The position numbers and the translations under genes were made by a program. DNA of 64,000 nucleotides from Eremomyces bilateralis CBS 781.70 (taxonomy: Eukaryota; Ascomycota; Dothideomycetes; Eremomycetales; Eremomycetaceae): contig NW_022985084.1 in the NCBI RefSeq assembly GCF_010015585.1, positions 175,345-239,344 on the forward strand, written 5' to 3'. This document shows positions 33,212 to 45,116 of this stretch, in pieces; the stretch's first letter is position 1; each line of letters starts with the position of its first letter. Below the pieces are notes generated by a model. The model had not been told where the DNA came from and searched no databases. It saw nothing but the letters and a program-made list of their open reading frames with translations.

Positions 33212-34866
33212 TGCTAGTCCTTTTTCCACGTTATGTGGTTTGAGCAAGGACGTCATGGTAGGAGGGGGATTTCGGAATGCGGCGTTAGGATTTGTATGTT
33301 TGGTCGATACCCAGAGCGTACCTTGTATGGTTACAGCGCATTTGTTAGCAATATGAAATCAGGAAGATCCCACCCTCGAACAAGTCCATCGAGTGACGCG
33401 AAGTTAAGCAATTCGACCATCGCCTGTCCCTAGTTCATGGATATTAAATGCTACCGGGACCGGGACGCTTGTATCGGTAGCCGTGGAGAATTTGCCGGGA
33501 TTTGACGCCCGATGGCCAAGTGTTAATATAATATGCCGCATAAATAGCTATTTTCGGACATCCCAGTGCTTCCATTGAGCTTGATTTGAAGTTTGAATTC
33601 TCTAAAGTGTGAACCCTAAAGAAGTCGAGACACGGTATGATGGGAAATGGTACTATAGACTGTTACGAATCAAGGTCCAGTATACCATCATTCATAGAAT
33701 TGGGACCGTATGAACGATGAACTACGGAATAAATCATTCCGAACTATGAAGTATGAACTGAATGGTCTATAATTAGATCAGGCTCTAGCCAGATGCTAGT
33801 TGCTCCATAGCCCCGTAACTCTCGGAACTTGGCCCTGGGCTTGGATGATTGGATCATGGACCACTTACAGTCTTCACCACGTTGTCTCAAGACTCCCAGG
33901 AGGGTTTTTTTTTGTAGGGAAGTTAGGGCTTGAGCCAGGGAAGCGGGAAAGCTGGTTGCCAAACATCAGGGGCGGAAGTGCGGCGGCTGTGACGTTGTGC
34001 AACCGCTAACCAAGTGACCCAACAACTTCGATAAAATGCATCCTCTGAAAAGTTTCCGGTTCTCCGTATGGTAAGGCACAGTCAGCATCGGCCCGGAAGT
34101 CAAAGGTCGTTACAAGTCATGGGGCGAGCAGCCGATCTCGAGTTCTGGACTTCTGAGTTCTGATGCACTCTTTGGAGGCGCTGAAAGGGAGATAGTCGAA
34201 TGCCGATCCTCATTTCTCTTAAGTCTTAGACCTCCAGCGCACATTTCATAAAGACAATACCCCACGGTACGATACATACCGATATGCAGCCTGCCTCTTG
34301 TGGGCTGCAATATTCCGCACGCCATTCCGTTACAATTGTATTCTAGCGCTTAGCCTCATTAGGATTTAGGAGAGACAAGACGCGCCATTTTTGACGACGG
34401 TGACCACGCCTCCGACGAACCCGCTCTCCAGTCTTACCTTGTCACTTCACCGAGCCACAGCTCACTCATCACCACTCCCCTTGTTCCCTCGTCGACCGCC
34501 CAACCTTTCGCTCTTGATTCGGAGGATTCTTTGGATTCATTGCGTCGTTGCTGTTCCCTCATCCTGACTCCATCCGATCATGTCTTCATTGTCTTCATTT
34601 TCTTCATCGCCTTAATCACCTTCGTGACCCATACCAGCATCTTCCATCCACTGCAATCGAGGATCGGCGCCTTATTCCCAGACCCTGACCGCCCTCCCGC
34701 TTAAAGACCCTTTATGCGAACCTTATATGTGACATCGTAGCAGCACCGATTCCCTCGCAAATAGGGCCAACCGAGTTCCGTCGCTCCCTCCCTCCCTCTC
34801 GTGGGAACGTACATTAAGTTGCTTTCCCATTTCCGCGCCGTTGGCTTCCGTGGCCTCCGCCTGGCC
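33212..34866. other. 1.65-kb intergenic region
   Basis: No gene, RNA or transposon recognised. It contains a T-run near 33906 and a pyrimidine-rich CTCC/TTCC segment from about 34430 to 34800, which is probably the 5'UTR and promoter of the downstream glycosyltransferase. In-frame sequence extends upstream of its ATG to 34801 without another ATG. Confidence 0.5.
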
Positions 34867-36288
34867 ATGGCTTCCTGGTCCGACATGAAGTTCACCTCCT
34901 ACGCCTCCCTCCTCGAAGACCCACGCCTCTCCAACTCCCTCCGCCGCACCCGCACCCTCGTCCACCAGCACCAACCCTTCGTCATCTTCCTCGCCTTTTG
35001 CGCCTTCATCCTGATCTGCATACAGCTGCCCTGGGCGTCGACCGACCACATCGGCGGCTTCACCAGCAAGTTTCACAGCCAGATCACCTCGAACGGGACG
35101 ATCACGCCGGGGAATGGGACGATCGAGTTCGTGCCTACGATCCAAGATGGCGTGGCACCACAGACGGGGGGCGCGCGGGCGCGGTATGCGAAGGTCGCGG
35201 TGGCGAGCGGGTTCGAGGATATCTTGTACGAGCGGGCGATCGAGACGCATGTGCAGCATGCGTTGAGGCATGGCTACCCGCTGTACATGGCGAGAGAGCA
35301 AGCGGCGGATGGGATGTTCAACAAGGTCGCGTACATTATGAACATTTTGCTGAACGAGCTGTACAAACCAGCTGAGGAGCGAGTGGAATGGTTGTTGTAC
35401 GTCTTCTCAATCCTCCTTGGACACCTTTCCTGTCTAACCGTGTTATGCTCAGTTACTTCGACGTGGACTCAGTCGTCATGAACCGCGAGATACCCCTCGA
35501 GATTTTCGATACCCCCTCCGACTTCCACCACATCAACTGGATGGCCGGAAAAGACTGGAACGGTCTAAACGCCGGCGTCTTCCTCCTGCGCGTGTGTCCC
35601 TGGTCCCTCGAGCTGCTGACCCGCGTCATGACCCACAGGCACTACCACCCGACAGAGGACTACACCTTCGAGGAGCAGTCCATCCTGGCACGCCTCACCG
35701 AAACCGACGACAAGTTCAAAGAACACAGTATCTACGTCCCCAAGTCCTGGATCAACGCCTACTTCTACAGCCTACACGAAGTCAAGCCGGGGTTACTCCT
35801 CTCGCACTTCCCGCATCCGGACTACAAGTGGCACATCTACGAGTGGCTCAAGGTCATCGAGACCGACGCAGAGGACAACGCCAAGCCGATCTACAACAAG
35901 CCCGTGCACGAGACGGATTATCCCAAGGAAATCAAGAAGTTCTGGTCCGTCAAGCGCCGCGTGGATAAGGCGTTGAAGGGGTTCGAGCGGAACGTGGCGC
36001 GCGGAGCGGACCCGATCCAATTCGGACTGCAGCATGAGGAGACCAAGGCGCTGGCCGAGGACTTCAGAACCAAGCTGGATAAGCTGAAACACGAGGCGCG
36101 GTTCAAGACGGATAGTCCGGATGAATTGGACAACATGATTACCGAAGCAGAAGAGGTGAGCTCGAGTCTGTGGGCAAACATAATAGCTACTGTGACTGAC
36201 CACGATATAGGCCAACGCGAAACTCATCTCCGAACTCATGGCTTACTTCGAGACGCATGATGACCCACCTTCCGTTGCAGGCTTCTAG
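34867..36288 (+). CDS. GT34-family glycosyltransferase (GMA12/MNN10 type)
   Basis: Golgi alpha-galactosyl- or alpha-mannosyltransferase acting on N-glycan or mannan side chains. Three exons (34867-35396, 35453-36155, 36211-36288) give 436 aa. It is a type II membrane protein: a short basic cytosolic tail, then a signal anchor at about residues 38-56 (FVIFLAFCAFILICIQLPW). The luminal domain has KVAVASGFEDILYERAIETH, HGYPLYMAREQAADGMFNKV, and the metal-binding DxD in FYFDVDSVVMN near 178. It continues with GLNAGVFLLRVCPWS and EDYTFEEQS, then a helical, charged C-terminal extension (KALKGFERNVARG onward). Donor or acceptor sugar cannot be told from sequence. Intact. Confidence 0.88.
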
Positions 36289-36978
36289 AAATGATTTTGT
36301 TTTCACTCAGCGTGTCTATTTAACTAGGCGACACATCAAAGGCGACCGAAAGAACAATCGCATCGTTCCCGTAGGTGTGCCTTTTCCCCACCGCTCGCAC
36401 GGAGAGTGGCTGTTCTCCAGCCCTTCAATGGGCTACATTCCTCCGTCCGGCGTCATATTTCGCGACATCGGATCGCGAACATTATCTGTACATAAACTCT
36501 AAGGGCATTTCCGGCGTCAACCTAGAATGATAGGAAAAGGCAGGGAACGGCGTCTGGAAAATCTCTATTGCACTGGCGAAGGAAATATGAATAGCGAGGA
36601 TGGTAACTAGATGGGGATTTCGATGTGATAGTGGGACCTGGCTGGATATTTGGCGTCAATGGGGTACATATTGGATGCGCTGAGAAATGTTTCGAAAGGG
36701 AGGAATACCTTCAGATGAAAAATCAATGATCTTTTAGACAACTGCTCAACTCCATACACACTGAGTTCTCTGTGTGACTAGAATCTAGACCAGACGTTCA
36801 TCACTTCTGGACGCCAAGATTTTAGCCCGCAAGTTGCAGCGAGAGCCCTGTCCATAATAATAATTAAGTCCATCTCCGCTTGAACTTCGACCTGGATTTT
36901 ATACAAATCTAAAACATTCCCGCCTCCCGCATCTTTGTCTTCCCTCACCCACGAGTACGATAATGCACACTTGCCTCA
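36289..36978. other. Intergenic region
   Basis: About 690 bp between the GT34 stop and the MTR3 start. No gene or repeat recognised. Confidence 0.5.
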
Positions 36979-37972
36979 ATGTCCGATAGAAGACGAATCA
37001 ACCCGCCCCCAGGCGGCACCTCCGCGCCCGTCTATGCCTCCTCCACCGCTTCCCCCCTTCCCCCCACGCGAACCCGCCGTCCCGACGAGCTGCGCAAAAT
37101 CTGTACGTGCCACAGTATCCTATTTGATCCCCAGCATGCTAACCCCTCACCCAGTCCTCAAAACCCACATCACCCCCTCCGCCACCGGCTCCGCCTACCT
37201 CGAACTCCCCCCCTCCCCCTCCCCCACCCCTTCACTCTCACACTCTCAATCCCCCTCCCTCAAGCTCACCGCCACCGCACACCTCGCCCCACTCCCCCGC
37301 TCAGCGCCCTTCACCCCGAACCTCTTAGTGTCCGTACACGTCAAGTTCGCCCCGTTCGCCAGCCCCATCCGCCGCGGCTACATCCGCGACGCCGGCGAGC
37401 GCGAGCTGAGCGTCCGCGTGGAGAACGCGCTGCGCGGCGTGATCATCGCGGAGCGGTGGCCGAAGATGGGGTTGGATCTCAGCATAGTAGTGTTGGAAGG
37501 GGAGGAGGAGGGACCGGCGGCGATACAGGTTGGGGAGAAGGACGCGGGGGGTGCGGCGAGGAAGACGGAGGCGTGGTGGGCGACGATGACGATGTTGGCG
37601 GGGTGTGTCAACGTTGCGGCAGCGGCGGTGGTGGATGCGGGGATTGATTGCGTGGATGCGGTGGCGGGGGGGGTGGCAGCGATGGTCCCTGCGAACACCG
37701 CGGGGGGGAAAGGGGGAGTGGAAGTGGTGCTAGACCCGGTGCCGAGGGAGCACGGGGATATCATTGCGGCGGCAGTAGTCGCGTATTTGCCGACGAGAGA
37801 CGAGATCACGGAGTTGTGGGTGAGAGGGGATCCGCGCGCGGCGGGGGGAGAGAAGGGGTTGGAGGATTTGGTGGACGCGGCGGCGAGTGCGGCGGTTGGG
37901 GCGCGGACGGTGATCCTCGAGGCTGCGAGGGAGGAGGTGCAAGGACGGGTGGAGGCGACGGAGGGGGTATAG
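36979..37972 (+). CDS. MTR3: Exosome core subunit Mtr3 (RNase PH-like ring protein)
   Basis: Structural, catalytically inactive RNase PH-fold subunit of the exosome ring. Two exons (36979-37102, 37155-37972) give 313 aa. The first exon encodes SDRRRINPPPGGT and TRTRRPDELRKI. The second has the family blocks LKTHITPSATGSAYLE, LPRSAPFTPNLLVSVHVKFAPFASPIRRGYIRDAGERELSV, ENALRGVIIAERWPKMGLDL, MTMLAGCVNVAAAAVVDAGIDCVDAVAGGVAA and a Gly/Ala/Glu-rich C-terminus. Codon use is extremely GC-biased in the second half (runs of GGGGG), which creates long spurious frames on both strands. It is convergent with RNH203, with about 120 bp between the stops. Confidence 0.88.
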
Positions 37973-38094
37973 AATGGGCTTTGGGCTCTACAGGGAGTGG
38001 CTCGATCAGATCTTTGCTGCATAGCGACGGCGTCATGTGTTGAAAGTCGAGACATGGTCAATGTTGACACTTATGCCTTGGTATTAGAATGGTT

Positions 38095-38671
38095 TCAAGT
38101 TCGGTCATTAGTACTGTTCGGTCCCCCGTCGCCTCGACCTTCCGTGTCCGTAGTTGACATCGAATCGCCATGCATCGCCTCGGCGAATCCAATCCATTCG
38201 TCGACTCCGCGGATGTACGTGTCCTCCACTGGGTCCGGAAGCACGTCGTGGCCCCAAACCATGAAACCATCAAATGACCCCTCTTCTCGAACTGGGTATG
38301 TCTCGCCCGCTGCGTCCTCTTCATCCGACTCTTCTCCAGCCGGTTCCTGTATCGGCTCACTCGATCGGCGAAGTATCACACCTGCTCCACAGTCAATCGC
38401 GGCATCGTTGCAACCTCAGCGAATACCGCCTACCTTTATACCCCTCAGGCACGTCGACCTTCGTCCCTTTCAACTTCCTCCCTCGGAAGTATGCCGTGTG
38501 TGTGCGCTGCTTCGATACCCCACTCGGACTAGCAGCTAGGGCGTCTTCGCGCGGGTTCCAGTGGCGCGTGGTCGCCGCGATTGCGCCATGATGGTGTACC
38601 CGGCACGGGAGAATGTGCGGTGTGCATTTCTTGGAGGGGTTTGAGGACGGTTGAAGCGCGAGGGACGGCAT
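38095..38671 (-). CDS. RNH203: Ribonuclease H2 non-catalytic subunit C
   Basis: Accessory subunit of RNase H2, which removes ribonucleotides from DNA and RNA from hybrids. Two exons (38671-38434, 38384-38095) give 175 aa. The N-terminal part holds HILPCRVHHHG near 18-30 and AYFRGRKLKGTKVDVPEGYKAGVILRR across the intron. The C-terminal part holds SFDGFMVWGHDVLPDPVEDTYIRGVDEWIGFAEAMH, the hallmark region of fungal subunit C. An acidic insert (EESDEEDAAGE) lies between. It is divergent from the retroelement relic region and convergent with MTR3. Confidence 0.85.
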
Positions 38672-39412
38672 GGTTGGAGGTGGTGAGAAGAGATATCGGG
38701 ACGCGTCCGGACGCGTCGTTGCGCGTCAAAGTGCTAAAGATGGGATGACGGGATGCGAAAGGGAATTGATGGCGGATCAATTCCGAAATGTGGTTCTATG
38801 CCAGCGTGTAAGCTCAGTTGGTGTCTGCTATATAGAATCTCCCTATCAATTGGTTGAACATGTCCTGTCTTGCTCCGTAGAGAAGAGTAGTTTCTTCCTT
38901 GCCTCGCCTGGCCAAACCCATATATTGGGGCCTTATCGCCTTAGACCTGTAATCAGAATTGTAACTCCAATAATTAGCGCTCACTGCGATCAAGTCGAAG
39001 CTGCGGAGATCGATATTTCCGGTACGTACATCGAAGTCTGCAGTGAAGATCCTATCTATTCTCTCCAATTTATAAATGCCTCAACGATAAGATCGCAGGA
39101 TTATCGGCTTTTCATCTGCACCCAGCCCCTCCTCACTTAGGAGCCACTAGTAGCCCAGCCCCCGCGCAGCATACACTCTCCGCAGGATGCCCATTAACCT
39201 TTCCTCCTATTTATGTTGACATCATGGGATATCTCATTGTACTGTCATGTCTACTCCGTACCATACGGGACAATTTGTGAATCAATACCTAATAAACGCT
39301 TCGGAACAGCCCGGTCACGAAACGTAGTACGATAGAGTCCAGCCGATTTTGTCACTTCCATTTCTCCTCCGAGTCAACCGTATCCAGACCCATCTATCCA
39401 ATTGTAACAATC
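38672..39412. other. Intergenic region upstream of RNH203 and before the gag relic
   Basis: No supported gene. A box-A-like GTAAGCTCAGTTGGT near 38808 suggested a tRNA, but no box B follows (see rejected items). Confidence 0.45.
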
Positions 39413-40130
39413 ATGCCTCCTCGGGGTCCTCGCCGGCATGGGAATGACCTTGCCGTCCTTGTGCGAAGCGTTCCCACCCTGAAGACCCGACGCGACTGGT
39501 GTCCCTGGATGAAGGCCATAGAAACTCATGCGCGACGAGTCCATGTGTGGGATTATATCAATCCAGACGGGGATATATCACCGCCCGAGGCAACCTTCCC
39601 TACGGAAGATGCGTACAAGGCGATGTCCCAGTTCGCAAAGAAGAAGCTGGAAATCGACCGGGAGGCGGGTTAAAGCGCTGATCCGGGTGGGCGATATCAT
39701 CGCAGCTACAGTCTCTGACGAAGCTCGGGTCTATCTTCGGCCTACGGATTCCTTACGTGATATTCTGAAGAAGCTGTCGAGTCGCTTTAAACCATCGGAA
39801 TGGCAGGAAAAGAAGTTCTTGAGAGAGTCCCATGACCAACTGCTCCGGGGCCCGAAGAAGAATGGCCCCGTCGGCCTCGCCAATTGGATGGTGCAATGGT
39901 CCGATTTCCATGAAAATGCGAAAGAGACTGGGATGACCTATTTTTCAGACGATTATAATCTTGCCGCTGACCTGATCGAGGCGTGTGATCTAGCGGGTTT
40001 CAAGAGCTTTGCCACGTGCGGGAGAGGGCGCCTGTTCTCTGCCGACACGGAGGAGGAGAGAAAGGAGCTGAAATTCTCTGACTTCATCGACCTCTTTTGT
40101 TTCGTAAGTAACGAGGAGATCGTTCGATGA
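39413..40130 (+). mobile_element. Gag-like retroelement relic (Ty1/Copia-type), broken
   Basis: Encodes a gag-polypeptide-like region (W-x2-W motif in DWCPWMKAIE, VWDYINPDG, then DSLRDILKKLSSRF and a tryptophan-containing helix block), like the N-terminal part of Copia-group gag proteins. No protease, integrase or reverse transcriptase was found nearby and no LTRs bound it, so it is a gag-only fossil. It looks broken by at least one interruption. Age cannot be estimated without a second copy. A domesticated host gene is an alternative but is less likely given the damage. Confidence 0.55.
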
Positions 40131-40700
40131 GTTGCTGTGTCTGTTTGAGAGGTCGGAGACGGAATCAGAGGAATACACAGTTTATCCCTCGGGCTTAGTA
40201 GTGGCAATTGACAAGACTTGAATATCAGTTCCATATCGCAAGCAAGATCACATCTTTTAACCATAACCAGAATCCAGCCGTCCCCCTTTCGTTCAGTTGG
40301 TACCAGTGGACACAGAGTGAACATGTCATAGAGGAAATGAACGAGTCGTTCCCACGATCACTGTTCTTTCGAGCAGACAGATCAGTGGGGTGTAGTCTGT
40401 TCGTCGCGTTGTCACTTTGCCCCTCTAGGACCGTATTCAATGTGGTCAGTCGATAGAGCAGATGAGAAGGGGAAGACGCGGGAATGCAGACATTGATCGC
40501 ACTGGCGGCATCTTAACGAATATGGGAGCGTTTTTGCAGTTTCAGGGGCAGTGTATTATTCTCAGAATTGTTCATTTGGTCCGCTATGCTGAAGATAATG
40601 CTGGGGTATCAATCCTCATGATCATGGGCTTAATCGACTGTTTAGAGTACAAAACTCCTTCCTCCGCAGCGTGATGAATGCCGATGGATGACCTGAATCA
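40131..40700. other. Intergenic region
   Basis: 570 bp between the gag relic and the REX4 3' end. No gene recognised. Confidence 0.45.
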
Positions 40701-41933
40701 CTAGGCCCGCTTGGTGCGCTTCTTAGCCTTCTTCTTCTTCTTTCTTCGAGGCTTAGCCGCACGTCGAACTGTTGTCTCGCCGGTATTCAATGCAACCCCA
40801 CCATCCTGGTCAGCATCACTGTCGTCCGTGTCGTCCACTTCGAAATCAGAGTCGTCAATCGAGCCCATATCATCCTCATCCCCATTGCTCGCCTTCGCCC
40901 TATGACCTTTTGCGCCATTGGCGGTCACTGGCAGATCCAGCTCCGCATGGAGTCCGAAGTCCCTCTTCGACATCTCCCGATCCATCCCCTCCTTCTCTAA
41001 CTTATACAACTGCATCGTCATCCTCGAGTCCTCCACACTGTCATGGACGCCGTCGTGGACTTTCCCACTCTCCGTGCGGCCGGTGTCTCTGGGATCCTCT
41101 TGTATCTTCGTCCCCCGCATCTCTACGCCCAGAACGTCTCTCACTAGGTTTCTCAACGCCGGGGTTCGGCCACCAGCCATGTCTCGAAATCGTCGATATC
41201 GACACGTGTCGCGGACGCCTTTGACCAGCTGTCCGCGGCGAACTTCGGAGTCCAGAGACAGGACGATCAGATCGTTATGGATCGCGTGTCCCACGAGCAC
41301 TCGTCCCCGTAATATATCCCGCACCAACTTCTTCACGTCTTTGAGGGGTAATGCGCCTGATTCCGGCGTGAGATGGTGGGGTAGGATTCCGGATACATGT
41401 GTGCGGTAGTCGGTCACTGGTACGGTCGGGAGAACGTAGACGTCTAGGAGGACGTGAAGGTGGTAGTTGACGATGGACACCCGCGCGGGAATGGAGATCG
41501 TATTGGGTGGTGGACCGGTGCCGACCATTTCGCAGTCGAGCGACACATATTTTCCAGGGGCAAGTTCTTTCGGGTTCGGTAGAGGTATAGAAGGGGATAC
41601 TGGTTGCGATTTGCCCGTTTCTGACTGGCTTGACGTGCCGTTTTGCCTCGTGATATTGCCCTTCTCCTTCTGCACGACCTTCGCAGTTGATGAAGTGGAG
41701 GTCATGTCTGTTCGATGCTTGGATATTTTATGGCTGACAGTAAATGCTGAAGCATGGCCATTCGTTTTAACCACGCGGTTCTTCTTTATGGGCGGTTTCC
41801 CTTGCCCGACATGCCCTTCATCCTCTGCCTTGCGCTTTGGTGTCTGAGACTGGGACGGGGAACGGTCAGGCTTCTTGCTTTGGAGCTTCTCTTGAAGCCT
41901 TTTCCAATTGGATGACAAATTCGGTTGCGCCAT
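40701..41933 (-). CDS. REX4: RNA exonuclease Rex4 (DEDDh family)
   Basis: 3'-5' exonuclease involved in pre-rRNA processing in the nucleus. A single exon encodes 410 aa. The start was placed at ATG 41933 (AQPNLSSNWKRLQEKLQ), where family members begin; the frame stays open upstream to 42059 but that part is not family-like. A Lys/Ser-rich N-terminal tail of about 120 residues is followed by the exonuclease domain: ExoI YVSLDCEMVG near 131 (D and E metal ligands), ExoII VGHAIHNDLIVL, and ExoIII HDSVEDSRMTMQLYK. The C-terminus has an acidic tract (DDSDFEVDDTDDSDAD) and ends with a strongly basic KPRRKKKKKAKKRTKR tail, probably nucleolar targeting. Intact. Confidence 0.92.
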   Translation of the reverse strand: MAQPNLSSNWKRLQEKLQSKKPDRSPSQSQTPKRKAEDEGHVGQGKPPIKKNRVVKTNGHASAFTVSHKISKHRTDMTSTSSTAKVVQKEKGNITRQNGTSSQSETGKSQPVSPSIPLPNPKELAPGKYVSLDCEMVGTGPPPNTISIPARVSIVNYHLHVLLDVYVLPTVPVTDYRTHVSGILPHHLTPESGALPLKDVKKLVRDILRGRVLVGHAIHNDLIVLSLDSEVRRGQLVKGVRDTCRYRRFRDMAGGRTPALRNLVRDVLGVEMRGTKIQEDPRDTGRTESGKVHDGVHDSVEDSRMTMQLYKLEKEGMDREMSKRDFGLHAELDLPVTANGAKGHRAKASNGDEDDMGSIDDSDFEVDDTDDSDADQDGGVALNTGETTVRRAAKPRRKKKKKAKKRTKRA

Positions 41934-42085
41934 TGTATTCAAAGGTCGACTTTGACCTGCGTCAACTGGTTCAAAGACATGGTCTGTTTTTTCATGTGTC
42001 TGGAAATGTTTCGGAGGTTGCGGGGAATTTTTTGGCCTCTTCATGAAAACCTCCATCACGTGGTCTGTGCGCAGAGGCCAATATC

Positions 42086-42212
42086 TCTTATTCTCTTTAT
42101 TTATTCTCTTAATCTCTAATTCTCTATTCTCTAATTCTCTATTCTCTCAGCTCTCTCAATATCTCAGCTCTACTCTAATTCCCTATTCTCTAATCTCATC
42201 TCTGATCTCACT
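42086..42212. repeat. CT-rich imperfect tandem repeat (ATTCTCTA-like)
   Basis: Repeated short units such as ATTCTCTA / ATCTCAGCTCT cover about 125 bp upstream of REX4, in its probable promoter/5'UTR. It is low-complexity pyrimidine sequence with no coding capacity. Confidence 0.6.
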
Positions 42213-42293
42213 GCTGATGACCACAACAACGTCACATCCTTGGGTGAAGGTATTATTCTTGTTTACAATTTCTATACCGTACACAATGAACTT

Positions 42294-43978
42294 TCATAGT
42301 TTCTCCTTCATCATCACCCTGAGCGCTTCCGTGTTCCTGGGTTGAAATACGACCTTATACGGTCTGCACATCGTCACCAGACACGTGGGATCGATGCTTC
42401 CCCGAACCGGGTGGACATCCACCGCTTTCTCGCCTTCTTTCCATCCTGGCAACAGTTTGAAGCAGCTCAACATCCTCATGAATGTGAGGTAAAGCTCCCG
42501 ATTAGCGAGGAGACTGCCAGCACACATCCGGTACCCTATCCCGTACGTGAACAGCGAAGCCTCTGGATGTTCAAGCCATCTCTCCGGTCTGAATACCTCT
42601 GGATCTTGCCATATTTCTGGATCTTATTCAGAAGTCAGTGTATGGTTACTAAAAGACGCGAGTTATCTGTGGAGGGTACCCATGTTACACGCCCAAGCGT
42701 TCAGGAAGATTGTAGTGCCGGCTGGGATCAATTTCCCTTCATAGGATATATCCCTTATGCTGGCTCGAGGTAGAACTAGACGAAGGACGGTGTAGTATCG
42801 GAGGCACTCCTTTACCAGCGCCGCCACGTACTCGCATTTTTGGTCGTCCTCAACATCACACATGATTCCAATCTCATCGCCCGGAAACATCTGACGAATG
42901 GCCTCGTGTGCTTTGTCTTGAACTTCCGGGCGCTGGGCAAGCAATGCGATGCTCCACTGTACCAGCGTCGTGATCGTGTCAAGTCCGCCAGATAGCATCG
43001 TCAACGATATCGATGTTAGCTCTTCCTTGTTCAGTTGAGCTTCCTTATCCATGATGACATTGGCTTGAATGCACGGCGTTTGTGTCCCTGCCTCCATCCT
43101 TTCGTCCAAGTCATTGTTTAACTTCTTCAAATACACATCTCTTCTGTCTCGCACTTCTCGGGCCGTTGCCGAACTCCCGTTGAACGGGTTCAGTCGAAGC
43201 AGTGGGACGTAATCCTGCAGATTACCGGTCGTGCTGCGGAACTTGCTAATGGCTTCCTCCACCTCGGTGATCTCATGGAAGAGCGGGTCATCTCGGCTTC
43301 CCATGCGGATGCCCCAATTCAGAGTCAGGGCCAGCGACAAGCTGAGGCGTTGGATCATCGGCATGGGGTCGATGGCCTTGGCTCCATATTCGCCGTACTC
43401 CAATCCTTCCGATATGAAGGCGCGAGTCTCAATGTCTAGATGAGGGATGTAGGTTGCGATGGCTGGCTTATTTAGTGCTGATGCGGCTCCTTTGCGGCGC
43501 CGTTTGAGGGAATCTGAGTAGGGCGAAGTCCCGATCGTGGTTCCGGCGGTATTTGACAGGACCTGTCATCATTAGCCTGGCTTTGCACAATTGACCAGCA
43601 CCAGCAGGTTACTTTGTGGAAGGTATAGAAGACTGGCCTCGAACTCAAGGCTTGGGAGTTATGCCCAAAGATCGTCTTGGCCGCCTTCGCACTGTTCACC
43701 ACAAGGACTGGGACGTCGCCCAGCATGATCTGGTAAACATCTCCATGCTTTTTCGACCAGATCCGATACTGCTCCGCTGCGTTGTATCGGATATGTGGCA
43801 AATTCCCAACGATGGGCCATCCTCTCGGCCCCGAGAATGCGGTTATTCGTCTCCTCTGCCGTACTAGTTCAGCAAATATCAGGTAGGTTGAAGGGATGAG
43901 AAGAAGTGCTGAGACAATGGAGAGGACGGGATGGTCTCCAATGGTTTGAACCAAGATATCATACGCAAATGTAATCAT
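42294..43978 (-). CDS. Cytochrome P450 CYP504-type, phenylacetate hydroxylase-like
   Basis: Resembles PhacA/PhacB of Aspergillus, which hydroxylate phenylacetate or 3-hydroxyphenylacetate on the way to homogentisate. Three exons (43978-43613, 43562-42680, 42622-42294) give 525 aa. An N-terminal anchor (SIVSALLLIPSTYLIF) is followed by RGWPIVGNLPHI, FHKVLSNTAGTTIGTSP, the long conserved block PMPMIQRLSLSLALTLNWG, SKFRSTTGNLQDYVPLLRLNPF, the I-helix TMLSGGLDTITT, K-helix ECLR, and haem loop YGIGYRMCAG with Cys450. All junctions are in phase and the gene is intact. The exact substrate (2-hydroxylase versus 6-hydroxylase) is not decidable. Homogentisate-pathway partners are not in the window, so it may be a dispersed copy. 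Confidence 0.92.
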
Positions 43979-45116
43979 TGCTTTCCTTTCACTAGTTTCT
44001 TCACTGCTTCTTTCGTACAGCCGGCCTGTATTCAAACAAAATATCTCTTGACTTCTGGTCCTTAAAGCCAAATTCACCGGTCCACTCGGTTCATATCAGT
44101 CGGTCCGAGTCAAACATTCCAGTCCCTGTATACCCCGCAGTGTAGACAACAGCGTGCGGAATTCTGCCGCACTCTTCAGCAGATGTTTACCCGTGACGTT
44201 GAATTCGATGCAGTGTTTACATAAAAAAAACGCGAGACCCAGGATGTGCCAGTTCGATCGATGTTAAGCGCAGGGCTTTGGAAGCAACTTCACATGCCAC
44301 TGTCTATGCCAAGTTGACATATCGCAGTGCCAAGCCATCTGCTCTCTTGCATCACTGCACCCACCCAGGGTATCAGATTTGATCTCAATAACAACAAGTT
44401 GTCCCTCTATAACAGAAACTCAAGGGCAGCTTTGAACGTGTTATATCATAAATTTACTTCATGTGCATCTACAGTGAGATCTTCCTAGAATTTAGATTGA
44501 GGCAATAGGCGGCCGGGGCTGCTTTGCCGTCCAGTAATTATGTAGCTCCACGATATCACCTTGGTGTGACCTGTCATGTCGAATCCAGTTTCCAGTGATC
44601 CCATTGTTTATCAACTCTCTAGAACCATTTTCATGTTCTATGAGTATGACTGGAGGTTTCTTCTCAGTTCATCCATTCACAACCTCCATATTCAACACTT
44701 CGATCAACTCTCCACTCCACTCCACACTCTCCACTCTCCACTCTCCACTCTCCACTCTCCACTCTCAATCCCCCTTCCACATCTACGCATCTTCATACCA
44801 CTAAGCAGGTACGTGCATAATTTCACAATTTCTCCCATTATCACTGAATGGGACCATATCACCGCCTTTGCGACTATAAATCGGGATATAAGACTCGATC
44901 TTCACATGGTTTACCACTAGCGCACTGCTTTGACTGACCATCTCACTCCACCCTATGTGCCATCACTCGCAGCTCGAGAACACATCATACAATTCTCATA
45001 TCCGAATGTCTTTCACTGCACTCAGGAATATGAAGATCTATGCCTCGAATTATTGCATAATCTAACTAGAGGTTTGTAGAAACTCAGACACTCCGAAGCA
45101 AATCTATCTAATCACC
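43979..45116. other. 1.1-kb divergent intergenic region
   Basis: Lies between the CYP504 start and the Myb-like gene start. It contains the CTCTCCA heptamer array and an A-run near 44223. No gene recognised; regulatory regions of both genes are expected here. Confidence 0.5.
44726..44767. repeat. CTCTCCA heptamer microsatellite, about six copies
   Basis: A nearly perfect head-to-tail array of a 7-bp unit (CTCTCCA), preceded by degenerate CACTCCA units from about 44709. Low-complexity, non-coding. Confidence 0.8.

Noticed and set aside
37378-38070. Long minus-strand frame (230 codons) opposite MTR3
   Set aside because: It is an antisense shadow caused by the extreme GC bias of the MTR3 coding strand; the plus-strand product matches Mtr3 over its length.
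38795-38870. Possible tRNA gene: GTAAGCTCAGTTGGT resembles an A box
   Set aside because: No B box (GGTTCGANTCC-like) follows at the right distance and the sequence does not fold into a cloverleaf; probably chance.
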